Shown here piece after piece: positions 6,152 through 14,651 of a stretch of DNA of 64,000 nt; within the stretch, counting starts at the first letter, position 1, and the number at the start of each line of letters is the position of its first letter. Source of the DNA: Candidatus Kryptobacter tengchongensis (GTDB lineage: Bacteria; Bacteroidota; Ignavibacteria; Kryptoniales; Kryptoniaceae); contig FAON01000012.1 of assembly GCA_001485605.1 (NCBI GenBank), forward strand, positions 298,501 to 362,500, read 5' to 3'. The notes beneath the pieces were generated by a model that saw nothing but the letters and a program-made list of their open reading frames with translations, was not told where the DNA came from and made no database searches. A program made the position numbers and the translations under genes.

Positions 6152-8464
6152 TCATTTTTTTATTTCAAGAAGAGCAAGAATATACGCTCCAGCCCCAAAA
6201 CCGACCATGGGATATTGCCCTTGATAATCAGAGTTCCACTCGTCATAGAGTTCTGCTATCAGATTGTAATTTAAATTTGATTGCGAAGTTACCCAGTTGA
6301 GAATTTGTTCTGAATCTTTTTTAAAACCAGCTTTTTTCATTGCCACCGAAATCCTCAAATCAATGAAAATCCACTCTTGTCTGTCATACCAATCACCGTT
6401 GTTAACCCTGAAGAAACCAAATCTATTTTTAATTTTTAGATTATTTTTTATCGCTTCTATTGTTTTTTTCGCAATTTCATCATCTGCAGGGATTAAGTTA
6501 AAATTTATCGCTTCAACCACGCTTGCGTCAAAATATTCAAAATCGTTATCGCTCTTTGCTTCAATTGTTCCTTTTATCACCTTATTTTCATCAACAAAAT
6601 TTTTTAAAAAAGATTTTAAAATTGAATCGGCGAAGGAATTATAGAATTTTTCAGCTGTTTTATCTTTCAAAAGTTCAGCAATTTTAGCGATTGACTTTAA
6701 ACCTTTGATTGCTGTTATTGTGGTATAGGCATAATGTTTCCCCGGAAGATGTCTTTCCCAAGGACCTGATTCAGCCCGTATTACCCCAAGTTTATCAATT
6801 GAAGATATTAACACATCTGCTATTTTTGTCGTCAGTGTATCCCAGTATGTTATCGCAAATTCAAGATCTCCGCTTTTTTCAACATAGTTTCCGAATGTCC
6901 ACAGGAAAAGTCCAAACCCATCAAGTTCAATGTTGGGTCCATTTTCATTATGGTCTGATTCTTCAACCCCATCTCCATAATACTTGCAAACAGTGATTTT
7001 ATAGTCTCTTTTAACTCCATAATCTTTTCCATCTTTGTATATAAATTTTTTATAAAATCCTGTCCTTGCTTTAAGCATAAATTCAAGAGCTGATTTTGCT
7101 TCATCAAAATATCCTAACTCAATTAAGCCATTTATGGCATAGGCTCCATCTCTAACCCAACAGTAAGTCCACTCACCTGGTGGGAGTGAAGCAAGGATTT
7201 GTCCATAGGAGGTGCCTTTTTCCCGACATTGTGCCATCTTTATAATTGCAAGTGATTGTCTGAAAAGTTCAGCTTCTTTTTTTGTCAATTTGAGGTTAAA
7301 ATGTGCTTGTTTAATAAAGTTTTCCCAAAATTTTATTTCATCTTCAATTATTTGGTCATTTTCTGTCAAATTTGAAAATCTCTCTATTTCTTCCCTTGTT
7401 CTTGATGATGCGATGGCGATGAAAATTCTTTTTTCAACTTCACCACCTGTTCCATCGCTTCGCTTAACTGTTTTGGATTTAACAACTTTTTTGATCTGTA
7501 AATTTTGAATATCCATTACATCGTCTAACTTATCTTCCGATGTTATTTCGCCTTGAATTGTGTTCGCTTTAAAATAGATTTTGCTTTGTTTGTATTTTTT
7601 GTTGATTTTGCAAATCGCAACTAAAACAGGCGCATCAATTTGAAACGGGGCGAAATAGAAGGTTTGGATGCCAAGTTTTCTATAACTTGCGAAAATTATG
7701 TTTGTTCCATTTATATAGCCAATCTCATCTTCGGAAATCTTTGATAAGTCATATTCTTTACCGTCAAGTTCAACGATAAAGTTTGCGCTATTTATAAAAT
7801 TTCTTGTGTAAATTCCTGATGATATGACTTTGTAAATGTGTTCGTACATTGATGTGATTTGATGTTTTTCAGTGTTATAAACTATGGCTGTGAATCCATT
7901 AGTTGAGACGAGAGCTTTTGCAGATCGGTGTGGTTTATTATTTTCTTTCACCTTTATATCAAAATCTTTTTTCAAAATCAAACCAACAGGACCTTTAAAA
8001 ATTCCGCCATCAAAACCGAAATCACAAACTCTAACTGCAAGGACATTATTTTTTTCTTTTAACAATCCTTTTGGTAATTGATATGCACGAAGCGTTGTCC
8101 ATTCGGTTCTTCGTTCAGGGGGAAACTTGCCTGTTTCTCCAACCTTAACTCCATTTAAATATGTTTCATCGGCATCATCTATGCTGCCAAGTAAAAGAAT
8201 TATCTCTTCTTTTAGAAGATTGGGGGGAAGATCAAAATGTAATCTATACCAAGCGAAACCATCGTAGTTTTCAAAGCCTTGACTTTCAAATGTTGCTGGG
8301 ACTTTTATTTTTATCCATTGGGAGTCATCAAAGTTGGGATCAAGCCATTTTAAATCATCCCCTGTTTTAAAAAGCCATTCGCCTGCAAAGTTTAATTTAA
8401 GTTTAAAATCCTGAGCTGAAAGCGTTGAAATGAGGAGAAGAAAGATCAAATAAATTTTTTTCAT
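6152..8464 (-). CDS. Exported GH15-like glycoside hydrolase with N-terminal GH2-type sugar-binding domain
   Basis: A 770-residue secreted enzyme. A signal peptide (MKKIYLIFLLLISTLSAQ) is followed by a jelly-roll domain like the GH2 sugar-binding domain (residues about 20-165, FAGEWLFKTGDDLKWLD, DGFAWYRLHFDLP, ADETYLNGVKVGETG). A beta-rich linker domain comes next, then an alpha/alpha-barrel related to GH15 glucoamylases and glucodextranases: EWTYCWVRDGAYAINGLIEL, NIELDGFGLFLW, ESGPWERH and, near the end, AELYDEWNSDYQGQYPMVGF, where the second catalytic Glu of GH15 would lie. The likely substrate is an alpha-glucan or oligosaccharide. Its start overlaps the esterase stop by 4 bases, and the same N-terminal domain is present in that neighbour. 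Confidence 0.8.
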   Translation of the reverse strand: MKKIYLIFLLLISTLSAQDFKLKLNFAGEWLFKTGDDLKWLDPNFDDSQWIKIKVPATFESQGFENYDGFAWYRLHFDLPPNLLKEEIILLLGSIDDADETYLNGVKVGETGKFPPERRTEWTTLRAYQLPKGLLKEKNNVLAVRVCDFGFDGGIFKGPVGLILKKDFDIKVKENNKPHRSAKALVSTNGFTAIVYNTEKHQITSMYEHIYKVISSGIYTRNFINSANFIVELDGKEYDLSKISEDEIGYINGTNIIFASYRKLGIQTFYFAPFQIDAPVLVAICKINKKYKQSKIYFKANTIQGEITSEDKLDDVMDIQNLQIKKVVKSKTVKRSDGTGGEVEKRIFIAIASSRTREEIERFSNLTENDQIIEDEIKFWENFIKQAHFNLKLTKKEAELFRQSLAIIKMAQCREKGTSYGQILASLPPGEWTYCWVRDGAYAINGLIELGYFDEAKSALEFMLKARTGFYKKFIYKDGKDYGVKRDYKITVCKYYGDGVEESDHNENGPNIELDGFGLFLWTFGNYVEKSGDLEFAITYWDTLTTKIADVLISSIDKLGVIRAESGPWERHLPGKHYAYTTITAIKGLKSIAKIAELLKDKTAEKFYNSFADSILKSFLKNFVDENKVIKGTIEAKSDNDFEYFDASVVEAINFNLIPADDEIAKKTIEAIKNNLKIKNRFGFFRVNNGDWYDRQEWIFIDLRISVAMKKAGFKKDSEQILNWVTSQSNLNYNLIAELYDEWNSDYQGQYPMVGFGAGAYILALLEIKK

Positions 8465-10158
8465 TGTGATTTTAAGCTTTCTTTAATTCTTACATATTTG
8501 CTTTTGTAAAAGTTATTTGAATGGAAAATTAGATTTTCTGTAAAATGAGAAAACCAAAAATCGCGGTTGTGTTCCCCAGGGTAAATTTTAAATTCGTGTT
8601 TTATCCCTTTGCTTTTTAGTATCTCGTGCATTTTTAAGTTTCCATCTTTAAGCCAGTCCTTATCCCCAACATAGAAAAATATGTTTAAACTGTCAAAGTG
8701 ATCTCGCGTTAATTCCTGTGCGATTGATGTCGGTTGAATTGATCTCCAGTAGATTGAATCACCCTCGTGTATATACTTTCTATCTTTAACCTTCTCAAAT
8801 GGAATTTCAAGTGCCCCCATCATGCTTCCAATTGAGGTGAACTTATCAAAGTATTTAAGCCCAAGCAGCATCGCTCCAAATCCGCCCATTGATACACCAT
8901 CAATAGCTCGGGTCTCGCGGCTTGGGATAGTTCTAAAAGTTGCATCAACATAATTTATTAAATCTTCAACAATATATTGCTCATACATTCTTTTCCTGTT
9001 TTTTGAGTTGGCATAAAAAGATGTGTCTGCATCTGGCATGACGATTATCATCTCAACAATTTTGCCGATATTGATTAAGCTATCAACGATGGAATTTATC
9101 TTGTCATATTTCCATGATTCATCACTTCCGCCATATCCATGTAAAAGATACAAGACAGGGTATCTTTTACTTATATCAGTGTCATAACTTGGTGGAAGAT
9201 AAACATAAAAATATCTCTCTTCCTGAAGCCATCTTGAGAAAAAGTTTGCTCTAAAAAATCTACTTCTGTTCCCAATTTCAAGCAGGGAGCCATTTTCAAA
9301 TTTAAAATATCTTACCTGTTCATCGCTGAATTTTACAGCTCCGGTTGTATCCTTTATCAGGCGAACATAGTCCGCAACGAGGATGCTATCGTTTTCGGGT
9401 GAGTGGTAAACTTTAAAGTCAACATAATCAATTGAGTATCTATTTTCGGTTAAAAAGTTGCTTATCTGATTTAAATCTCTCTTCCATAGTGTGTATGTTT
9501 TTTCGTTTTCTCTAAATCTTAAACTTAGAAATGAAAGGTATGGAGATATTTTCCCCATTGTCAGGAGCGAGTCCATGATTTTAATTGTTAAAAAGATCGC
9601 ATTATAATTTTCTTGGCTTGCGAATTTTTTCTTTTCGTTTTTCATATACCATAGTTCATCACGGGATACAATTAGAATTGGTCCTTCATAAATTCCACCG
9701 CCGAGCCCATGGTCTTCAACTCTTACAGCTATAACATTATCTCCGTCATAGTTTATAAGATCATTTGGTATAAAGTAAATTCTCTCTTGCGTCCATCCGT
9801 TTGTTATACCGATTAGTTCGCCATTGAAGTAAACCTTATCATTATCGTCAATTTTGCCAAGATAGAGGTAAATTTTTTTAGTTTTAAATGTTGATGGTAT
9901 TTTAACATGTTTTCTATACCATGCGATGCCGTCAAATTCATAGCCTTGTTTTTCCCATTGAGATGGAACGAAAATTTCAACCCAGCCGAACTCGTCAATT
10001 TTTACATCGCTCCATTTTTTGTCATCGCCGATTCTGAAAAGCCATTTACCGGATAGTTCTATTTTTTCGCCTTGATGTTCATCATTTATTTTTTGTTTTG
10101 TATTTCCTCCGCAACCCAAGACGAGAATAGAAATTAACAGCGCGAAGAGAAATTTCAT
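8461..10158 (-). CDS. Lipoprotein esterase (esterase D family) with GH2-type N-terminal domain
   Basis: A 565-residue lipoprotein. A lipobox ends the signal at LVLGCGG (Cys16). Residues about 30-170 form a GH2-like jelly roll (LSGKWLFRIGDDKKWSDV, DGIAWYRKHVKIP, NDKVYFNGELIG) clearly related to the one in the downstream gene. The C-terminal half is a putative esterase of the EsteraseD/feruloyl-esterase type: RYPVLYLLHGYGGSDESW, nucleophile elbow GVSMGGFGAM, an acidic residue in VGDKDW, and the His in YPGEHNRDFWFSH. It may remove acyl groups from polysaccharides so that the GH15-like partner can act. The two genes overlap by 4 bases; PNP ends 3 bases upstream. Confidence 0.82.
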   Translation of the reverse strand: MKFLFALLISILVLGCGGNTKQKINDEHQGEKIELSGKWLFRIGDDKKWSDVKIDEFGWVEIFVPSQWEKQGYEFDGIAWYRKHVKIPSTFKTKKIYLYLGKIDDNDKVYFNGELIGITNGWTQERIYFIPNDLINYDGDNVIAVRVEDHGLGGGIYEGPILIVSRDELWYMKNEKKKFASQENYNAIFLTIKIMDSLLTMGKISPYLSFLSLRFRENEKTYTLWKRDLNQISNFLTENRYSIDYVDFKVYHSPENDSILVADYVRLIKDTTGAVKFSDEQVRYFKFENGSLLEIGNRSRFFRANFFSRWLQEERYFYVYLPPSYDTDISKRYPVLYLLHGYGGSDESWKYDKINSIVDSLINIGKIVEMIIVMPDADTSFYANSKNRKRMYEQYIVEDLINYVDATFRTIPSRETRAIDGVSMGGFGAMLLGLKYFDKFTSIGSMMGALEIPFEKVKDRKYIHEGDSIYWRSIQPTSIAQELTRDHFDSLNIFFYVGDKDWLKDGNLKMHEILKSKGIKHEFKIYPGEHNRDFWFSHFTENLIFHSNNFYKSKYVRIKESLKSQ

Positions 10159-10161
10159 ATC

Positions 10162-10980
10162 TTAAAGCTCGCTTTGTTTTATTTTTTTGATCGTTTCTTT
10201 AATTAAAAGTGAAAATTCGTTTTTAACCCTTTGCGCAACTTCTGTAACCTCTTCATGTGAGAGCTTCGTTGAGCTTATTCCAGCAGCGTAATTCGTGATG
10301 CATGATATTCCGAGAACCCTCATTCCGAGATAATTTGCAGTTATAACTTCTGGAACAGTTGACATTCCGACCGCATCAGAACCGATTTTCCTAAGCATTT
10401 GAACTTCGGATGGTGTTTCATAATTTGGACCACGAACGCCACAGTAAATCCCTTCACGGACGGGTAGTCCAAGCTCAATTCCTGTTTGAATTGCTATTTT
10501 TCGGAGTTTTTCATCATAGGCTGGCTTGTTGAATCTATTTACATTTGGCGAGAAAATTTTAAGTGGATTTAGAAACATGAAGTTTATATGATCTGCAATT
10601 ATCATTAAATCGCCAGGTTTAAAATTTTTATTCAATCCCCCAGCTGCATTTGTGACAATTAAGATTTTAACACCGAGTTCATGCGCCACAAGCACCGGAT
10701 AAATGACATTTTCAATTTTCCCCGATTCATAGAAGTGAATTCTTCCTTGAAATCCAAGAAGATTTATATCATATAATCTTCCAAATACAAGATTCCCGGC
10801 ATGTCCTTCAACTGTTGGAAGTGGATAGTTTGGTATATCGCTTGTTTTAATTTTCATTTTATTTTCAAATTCTTCTGCAAGGTCGCCAAGCCCGGAACCA
10901 AGGATTATGGCTATCTGAGGACGGAGGTCATTTGTTTTTGCTTTGATGTATTTTATGCTTTCCTTTATTCTTTCAATCAT
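10162..10980 (-). CDS. punA: Purine nucleoside phosphorylase
   Basis: A 272-residue trimeric-type (class II) purine nucleoside phosphorylase, which splits inosine and guanosine into base and ribose 1-phosphate. The glycine-rich phosphate loop IAIILGSGLGDLA, the HAGNLVFGR stretch, the GRIHFYE motif, TNAAGGLN and the base-binding GPNYETPSEVQMLRKIGSDAVGMSTVPE are all present. Length is normal for the family. It overlaps the upstream membrane-protein gene by 8 bases and lies in a run with Maf, pointing to nucleotide salvage and housecleaning as part of this operon. Confidence 0.95.
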   Translation of the reverse strand: MIERIKESIKYIKAKTNDLRPQIAIILGSGLGDLAEEFENKMKIKTSDIPNYPLPTVEGHAGNLVFGRLYDINLLGFQGRIHFYESGKIENVIYPVLVAHELGVKILIVTNAAGGLNKNFKPGDLMIIADHINFMFLNPLKIFSPNVNRFNKPAYDEKLRKIAIQTGIELGLPVREGIYCGVRGPNYETPSEVQMLRKIGSDAVGMSTVPEVITANYLGMRVLGISCITNYAAGISSTKLSHEEVTEVAQRVKNEFSLLIKETIKKIKQSEL

Positions 10981-11917
10981 TTTTAAATTTCACAATTTTT
11001 TTCTGAAAAATGTAAAGCGCTATCAGACCAAGAGCAACAGCAAACCATAGAGTTGCAAATCTGATTATTATTGTTATCGCAACTGCGGTATTTTTCGGAA
11101 TTTTATTAAAGATTAAAAGCCCGCTCATGCTTCCCTCCGTAAATCCAAGACCGCCAGGTAGCATTGAGATTGCGCCAGCAAGTGTAGAGAAAGAATAAAT
11201 AAAAGTTGCAAGGTTAAGCGAGAGATCAATTGAATACGAACGAATCACAATGTAAAAGCCAAGGCATTCAAAAAACCATGATACGGTTGAAATCAAAACC
11301 GAGGGGATTAAAACCCTTAAGTCAATTAATTCAACTGTGCTATTGTAAGCGGTGTTAATTTTTGTTGCAAATTTATCCCCGATTATTTTTCTAATCCTTT
11401 CAAATACAAGATAAAAATTTCCCTTTTTGCTGATTATAAAAATTCCTCCAATGATTATAAATCCGACGCCGGCGATGATTTCCTTGCCGTAGTTAAAATA
11501 GAATGAGCCGTACAATGCAAGAATTACAAGGGCGATAAAATCAGTTAACCTTTCAACAAAGACTATTGGCGAAGAGCGTGAGATCTGAACATTATCGGTT
11601 ATTTTTAGCAGATAAGATTTTAAGGTTTCCCCAAATTTTCCGGGTGTAATTGACATTGTAAGACCACTGATGAAGATAAGGAAACTTTTTGTTGTTGAGA
11701 TTTTTATTCCAAGTTTTCTCAGGTAAAATTCCCAGCGGAAAAAGCGGAAGATATAATTCAGCAGGGAAAGAGTTAGAACAGGTATTAAGAAAATCCATTT
11801 GAAATTTTTTAAACTTAAAACAAGTTTTTCAAGGTCAGCGTAAATTGCGAGAAAAGCAAAAACCAAAGTGCAAACTAAAACAGATATGATAACTTTTTGA
11901 TGAAGATTTTTAATCAT
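10973..11917 (-). CDS. Lysylphosphatidylglycerol synthase-like / UPF0104 flippase-type membrane protein
   Basis: A 314-residue integral membrane protein with about eight hydrophobic helices. Family marks are RFFRWEFYLRKLGI near the N-terminus, SGLTMSITPGKFGETLKSYLL in the middle, and SMLPGGLGFTEGSMSGLL near the end, as in the AglD/LPG-synthase transmembrane family. Members lack the synthase domain and probably move or modify lipid-linked compounds. It overlaps its neighbours on both sides (8 bases each with Maf and PNP), so it is part of the operon. Confidence 0.82.
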   Translation of the reverse strand: MIKNLHQKVIISVLVCTLVFAFLAIYADLEKLVLSLKNFKWIFLIPVLTLSLLNYIFRFFRWEFYLRKLGIKISTTKSFLIFISGLTMSITPGKFGETLKSYLLKITDNVQISRSSPIVFVERLTDFIALVILALYGSFYFNYGKEIIAGVGFIIIGGIFIISKKGNFYLVFERIRKIIGDKFATKINTAYNSTVELIDLRVLIPSVLISTVSWFFECLGFYIVIRSYSIDLSLNLATFIYSFSTLAGAISMLPGGLGFTEGSMSGLLIFNKIPKNTAVAITIIIRFATLWFAVALGLIALYIFQKKIVKFKND

Positions 11918-12497
11918 CAGATAAAAATCTTTTCATTGCGAGGTAAAATTTTGTAAGGGGAAATCCAACGACATTATAGAAACAACCATTAATTCTTTCA
12001 ACGAAGACCGCACCATAATCATCTTGAATTCCATATGCCCCCGCTTTATCAAGTGGTGAACCAGTCGCAACATATTCATCAATTTCATCTTCATCTATTT
12101 CTCTAAATTTAACATCTGTGACTTCAAAGTCAGAATAAATTTTATTTGTCTTTGTATCAAGGATTGTAAATCCGGTATAAACTCTGTGAGTTTTGCCCGA
12201 TAACTTTTTTAACATCAGTTTCGCCTCTTCCTGGTCTTTAGGTTTGCTTATGATCTCTCCATCAAGGACGACAATGGTGTCGGCTGAAATAATGATAGCG
12301 TCGGGGTAGTTCTTGGCAACTTCAATTGCTTTTTTCTTTGAAAGGGTCAAAACATGTTCTTCGGGTGAAGATGTTTGAAATGAGTCTTCATCAACCCCAC
12401 TTGGATGAACGATAAAACTTAAGCCGATTTGTTTTAAAAGGTTGTATCTTCTCGGTGATGCGGAGGCGAGGACAACGGTTTTATTTATCTTGAGCAT
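11910..12497 (-). CDS. maf: Maf family nucleotide pyrophosphatase
   Basis: A 195-residue Maf/YhdE-type pyrophosphatase that removes non-canonical nucleotides such as dTTP/UTP analogues. The N-terminal VVLASASPRRYNLLKQIGL, the catalytic AFT-like region with ISADTIVVLDGEIISKP, and the late GAYGIQDDYGAVFVERINGCFYNVVGFP are all family signatures. The frame is open back to 12578, but that would run through an intrinsic terminator (12526-12548), so ATG 12497 (MLKINKTVVLASASPRR) is chosen. It appears to be the first gene of the maf-flippase-PNP-esterase-GH15 run. Confidence 0.93.
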   Translation of the reverse strand: MLKINKTVVLASASPRRYNLLKQIGLSFIVHPSGVDEDSFQTSSPEEHVLTLSKKKAIEVAKNYPDAIIISADTIVVLDGEIISKPKDQEEAKLMLKKLSGKTHRVYTGFTILDTKTNKIYSDFEVTDVKFREIDEDEIDEYVATGSPLDKAGAYGIQDDYGAVFVERINGCFYNVVGFPLTKFYLAMKRFLSDD

Positions 12498-12525
12498 GTT
12501 TTTATTTTTTCCTTTATTAATAAAA

Positions 12526-12548
12526 AATCCCGACACAAGGTCGGGATT
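12526..12548 (-). terminator. Intrinsic terminator after the 12592-12993 gene
   Basis: A perfect 9-bp stem, AATCCCGAC paired with GTCGGGATT, closes a 5-base loop. On the minus strand it is followed by a T-rich run (TTTTTATTAA). It lies 44 bases after the stop of the secreted-protein gene and in front of maf. Confidence 0.88.
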
Positions 12549-12591
12549 AAAATTAAAAAATGAAATGATTAAATTCAATTAAAAAATTTTC

Positions 12592-12993
12592 TCATCTAAA
12601 CATCGCTTTTATACTTCCCCAAGTTCTTTTCACGCTTGATACTTTATGAAGCACTGTTATAGGACCAACATGGAATGAGCCGGTGGTTGTCACAACTTGT
12701 AGTCTATATGCGTAGATATTGTCTGTTTGTTTGAAAGCAGATGCGTCAATATATTCATAGGTTGAATTGTTTCCTTTTGGATTTATCTCTGCAAGTTTGG
12801 TGAATTCGTTCAATTGATTTACACTTCTTTCAAGTATGAATTTTTGAACTCCTGTTTCATCGGAGGTTTTCCATCTTATGATGATGTTATCATTTTGGCT
12901 TTGGGCAGTAAAATATTCAACAACTGAACCAGCCATCAACATTACAAAGGCGATAAAGGGTAATAAGAAAAGTGCTTTTTTCATATAAGACAT
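12592..12993 (-). CDS. Small secreted protein with fibronectin-like fold
   Basis: A 133-residue protein with a signal peptide (KKALFLLPFIAFVMLMAGSV). The mature part (EYFTAQSQNDNIIIRWKTSDETGVQKFILERS, and later YAYRLQVVTTTGSFHVGP) looks like one fibronectin type III-like sandwich of the kind found in Bacteroidota secreted proteins. No catalytic residues are apparent. A sigma-70-type promoter (13018-13046) and a strong terminator (12526-12548) bracket the gene, so it is monocistronic. ATG 12984 is a possible alternative start, which would begin MKKALFLL. Confidence 0.7.
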   Translation of the reverse strand: MSYMKKALFLLPFIAFVMLMAGSVVEYFTAQSQNDNIIIRWKTSDETGVQKFILERSVNQLNEFTKLAEINPKGNNSTYEYIDASAFKQTDNIYAYRLQVVTTTGSFHVGPITVLHKVSSVKRTWGSIKAMFR

Positions 12994-13017
12994 TTTTAAT
13001 TTATTTTTTTCAATTTA

Positions 13018-13046
13018 AAGTTAATCAGATTTTGATTAAAAGTCAA
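13018..13046 (-). promoter_or_regulatory. Sigma-70-type promoter for the 12592-12993 gene
   Basis: On the minus strand TTGACT (13046-13041) and TAACTT (13023-13018) are separated by exactly 17 bases. The start point would fall near 13011, giving a leader of about 18 bases before ATG 12993. Confidence 0.6.
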
Positions 13047-13098
13047 GTGATATCGGGGTTATGCTTAAAAACTTTGATTGATCTCACATTTTAATTAC

Positions 13099-13635
13099 TT
13101 ATTTTTCCTCAACTCTTGCCTGTCCGCTTACCTTATAAACGACATAATTTTTTAAATCTTGGTCTGCTTCAAATCCATAACCTTGAAGAACTTCGTTTGG
13201 GGAGGTTACCTTTACGAAAGCGTCCGATCTTATTTTATTTCTTTCGTTATCCCAAAACAATCTGCTTGTTTCAACTTTTGTCCCTTCATCCGAGACGGCA
13301 ATGATATTTCCATATGCTTCAAGATTTTTTGTCTTTTCAATTACTCGTCCACTATCTGCTATAAGATAAGATGTATGTTTTCCAGTTTCATCGTAAAAAT
13401 CAACTCTGAAACCCTGGTTTAAGATCGTCACATCTTGAGTTTGAAAAACCATAATGTGATTTGCTTTTAAAACTGCTCTAACTTTGCCTGAATCGCTGAA
13501 AATTATAGTTGCGTTCCATGATTCTTGAGATGGGATTTGTTGATGTGGTAATTGAACAATTGACGGTTTGAGTTTTTCTTCACATGATATAAATAAGAAA
13601 ACAGTTGTCAGAAGGATTATAAATTTTATCTTCAT
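13099..13635 (-). CDS. lptC: LPS export system lipoprotein LptC
   Basis: A 178-residue LptC-like protein with a lipobox (LFISCEE, Cys18). The fold is the repeating beta-jellyroll of the Lpt family, recognisable from WNATIIFSDSGKVRAVLKANH, GFRVDFYDETGKHTSYLIADSG and EAYGNIIAVSDEGTKVETSRLFWDNE. LptC links the inner-membrane LptBFG transporter to periplasmic LptA. It directly follows kdsD with a 4-base overlap, the arrangement also seen in many Gram-negatives. LptA and LptB are not in the window. Confidence 0.85.
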   Translation of the reverse strand: MKIKFIILLTTVFLFISCEEKLKPSIVQLPHQQIPSQESWNATIIFSDSGKVRAVLKANHIMVFQTQDVTILNQGFRVDFYDETGKHTSYLIADSGRVIEKTKNLEAYGNIIAVSDEGTKVETSRLFWDNERNKIRSDAFVKVTSPNEVLQGYGFEADQDLKNYVVYKVSGQARVEEK

Positions 13636-14651
13636 TGTTCAGTTTCGTTGTCTATTTCAGATGAACTTAATCCAGCTTTGACGAGGTCGTGGATATGGAT
13701 CATTCCAATTGGAATTTTTTCATCATCAATCACGACAAGCTGTGTGATGTTATAGGTTTCCATTTGTTGAAGTGCTGTTACTGCGAGTGCATCTTTTTTT
13801 ATTGTTTTCGGATTTTTTGTCATGACCTCACCTGCGGTTAGAGAAAAAACATTTTCTGTCCGGTGTAATAGCCTCCTTAAGTCTCCGTCTGTGATTATTC
13901 CGACAAGTTTTCCGTTATCGTCAATCACACATGTTGCACCGAGTCGTTTTGATGTCATTTCAATAATTGTTTCCTTCATCGGGGTTGATGTATGAACTTT
14001 CGGGACTTCATTTCCGGAGACCATAAGTTCTTCAACTTTTAGGAGTAATCTTTTACCGAGATTTCCGCCGGGGTGAAAAAGCGCGAAGTTTTCTTTTGTG
14101 AAGTTTCGTTTTTCAAGGAGTGCGATTGCAAGTGCATCGCCCATTGCAAGGGTTGCTGTTGTTGATGAAGTTGGAGCAAGATTATATGGGCAAGCTTCTT
14201 CTTTAACAGCAACATTTAAAACATAATCAGAAAGTCGCGCAAGTTGTGAGTTCAAATTTCCAACCATGGAGATAATTGGAACGCCAATTCTTTTGAGAAT
14301 TGGGATCAAGCGGAGGACTTCAACTGTGTCACCACTTTTTGAAATACATATCACAACATCTTCCTTTCTCACGACCCCAAGGTCTCCATGGATTGCGTCA
14401 ACAGGGTGCAGGTAAAGGGCTGGTGTTCCGGTGGAGTTCATTGTTGCAACAATTTTCCTTGCTATGATTCCAGATTTGCCAATGCCTGTTACTATTACCC
14501 TTCCCTTTGAGTTCAAAATTAGTTCAACAATTTTACTGAAATTTTCATCAATCCTTTTTTCAAGCTCGGCAACTGCTGAAGCTTCAATTCTTATAACTCT
14601 TTTCCCAATTTCAATTACATCCTTTTCAATTGTTATTTGTTCTTTTTCCAT
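13632..14651 (-). CDS. kdsD: Arabinose-5-phosphate isomerase KdsD/KpsF
   Basis: A 339-residue enzyme that makes D-arabinose 5-phosphate from ribulose 5-phosphate, the first step toward Kdo of LPS. The SIS domain (about residues 35-190) has VIVTGIGKSGIIARKIVATMNSTG, ISKSGDTVEVL and APTSSTTATLAMGDALA. Two CBS domains follow (about residues 210-330: ATCVIDDNGKLVGIITDGDLRR and ITQLVVIDDEKIPIGMIHIHDL). Full length. It overlaps the upstream unknown gene by 26 bases and lptC by 4 bases. Confidence 0.95.
   Translation of the reverse strand: MEKEQITIEKDVIEIGKRVIRIEASAVAELEKRIDENFSKIVELILNSKGRVIVTGIGKSGIIARKIVATMNSTGTPALYLHPVDAIHGDLGVVRKEDVVICISKSGDTVEVLRLIPILKRIGVPIISMVGNLNSQLARLSDYVLNVAVKEEACPYNLAPTSSTTATLAMGDALAIALLEKRNFTKENFALFHPGGNLGKRLLLKVEELMVSGNEVPKVHTSTPMKETIIEMTSKRLGATCVIDDNGKLVGIITDGDLRRLLHRTENVFSLTAGEVMTKNPKTIKKDALAVTALQQMETYNITQLVVIDDEKIPIGMIHIHDLVKAGLSSSEIDNETEQ

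Noticed and set aside
12498..12578. N-terminal extension of Maf
   Set aside because: The extra 27 codons would cross a 9-bp terminator hairpin and are not part of the family; the start at 12497 fits.
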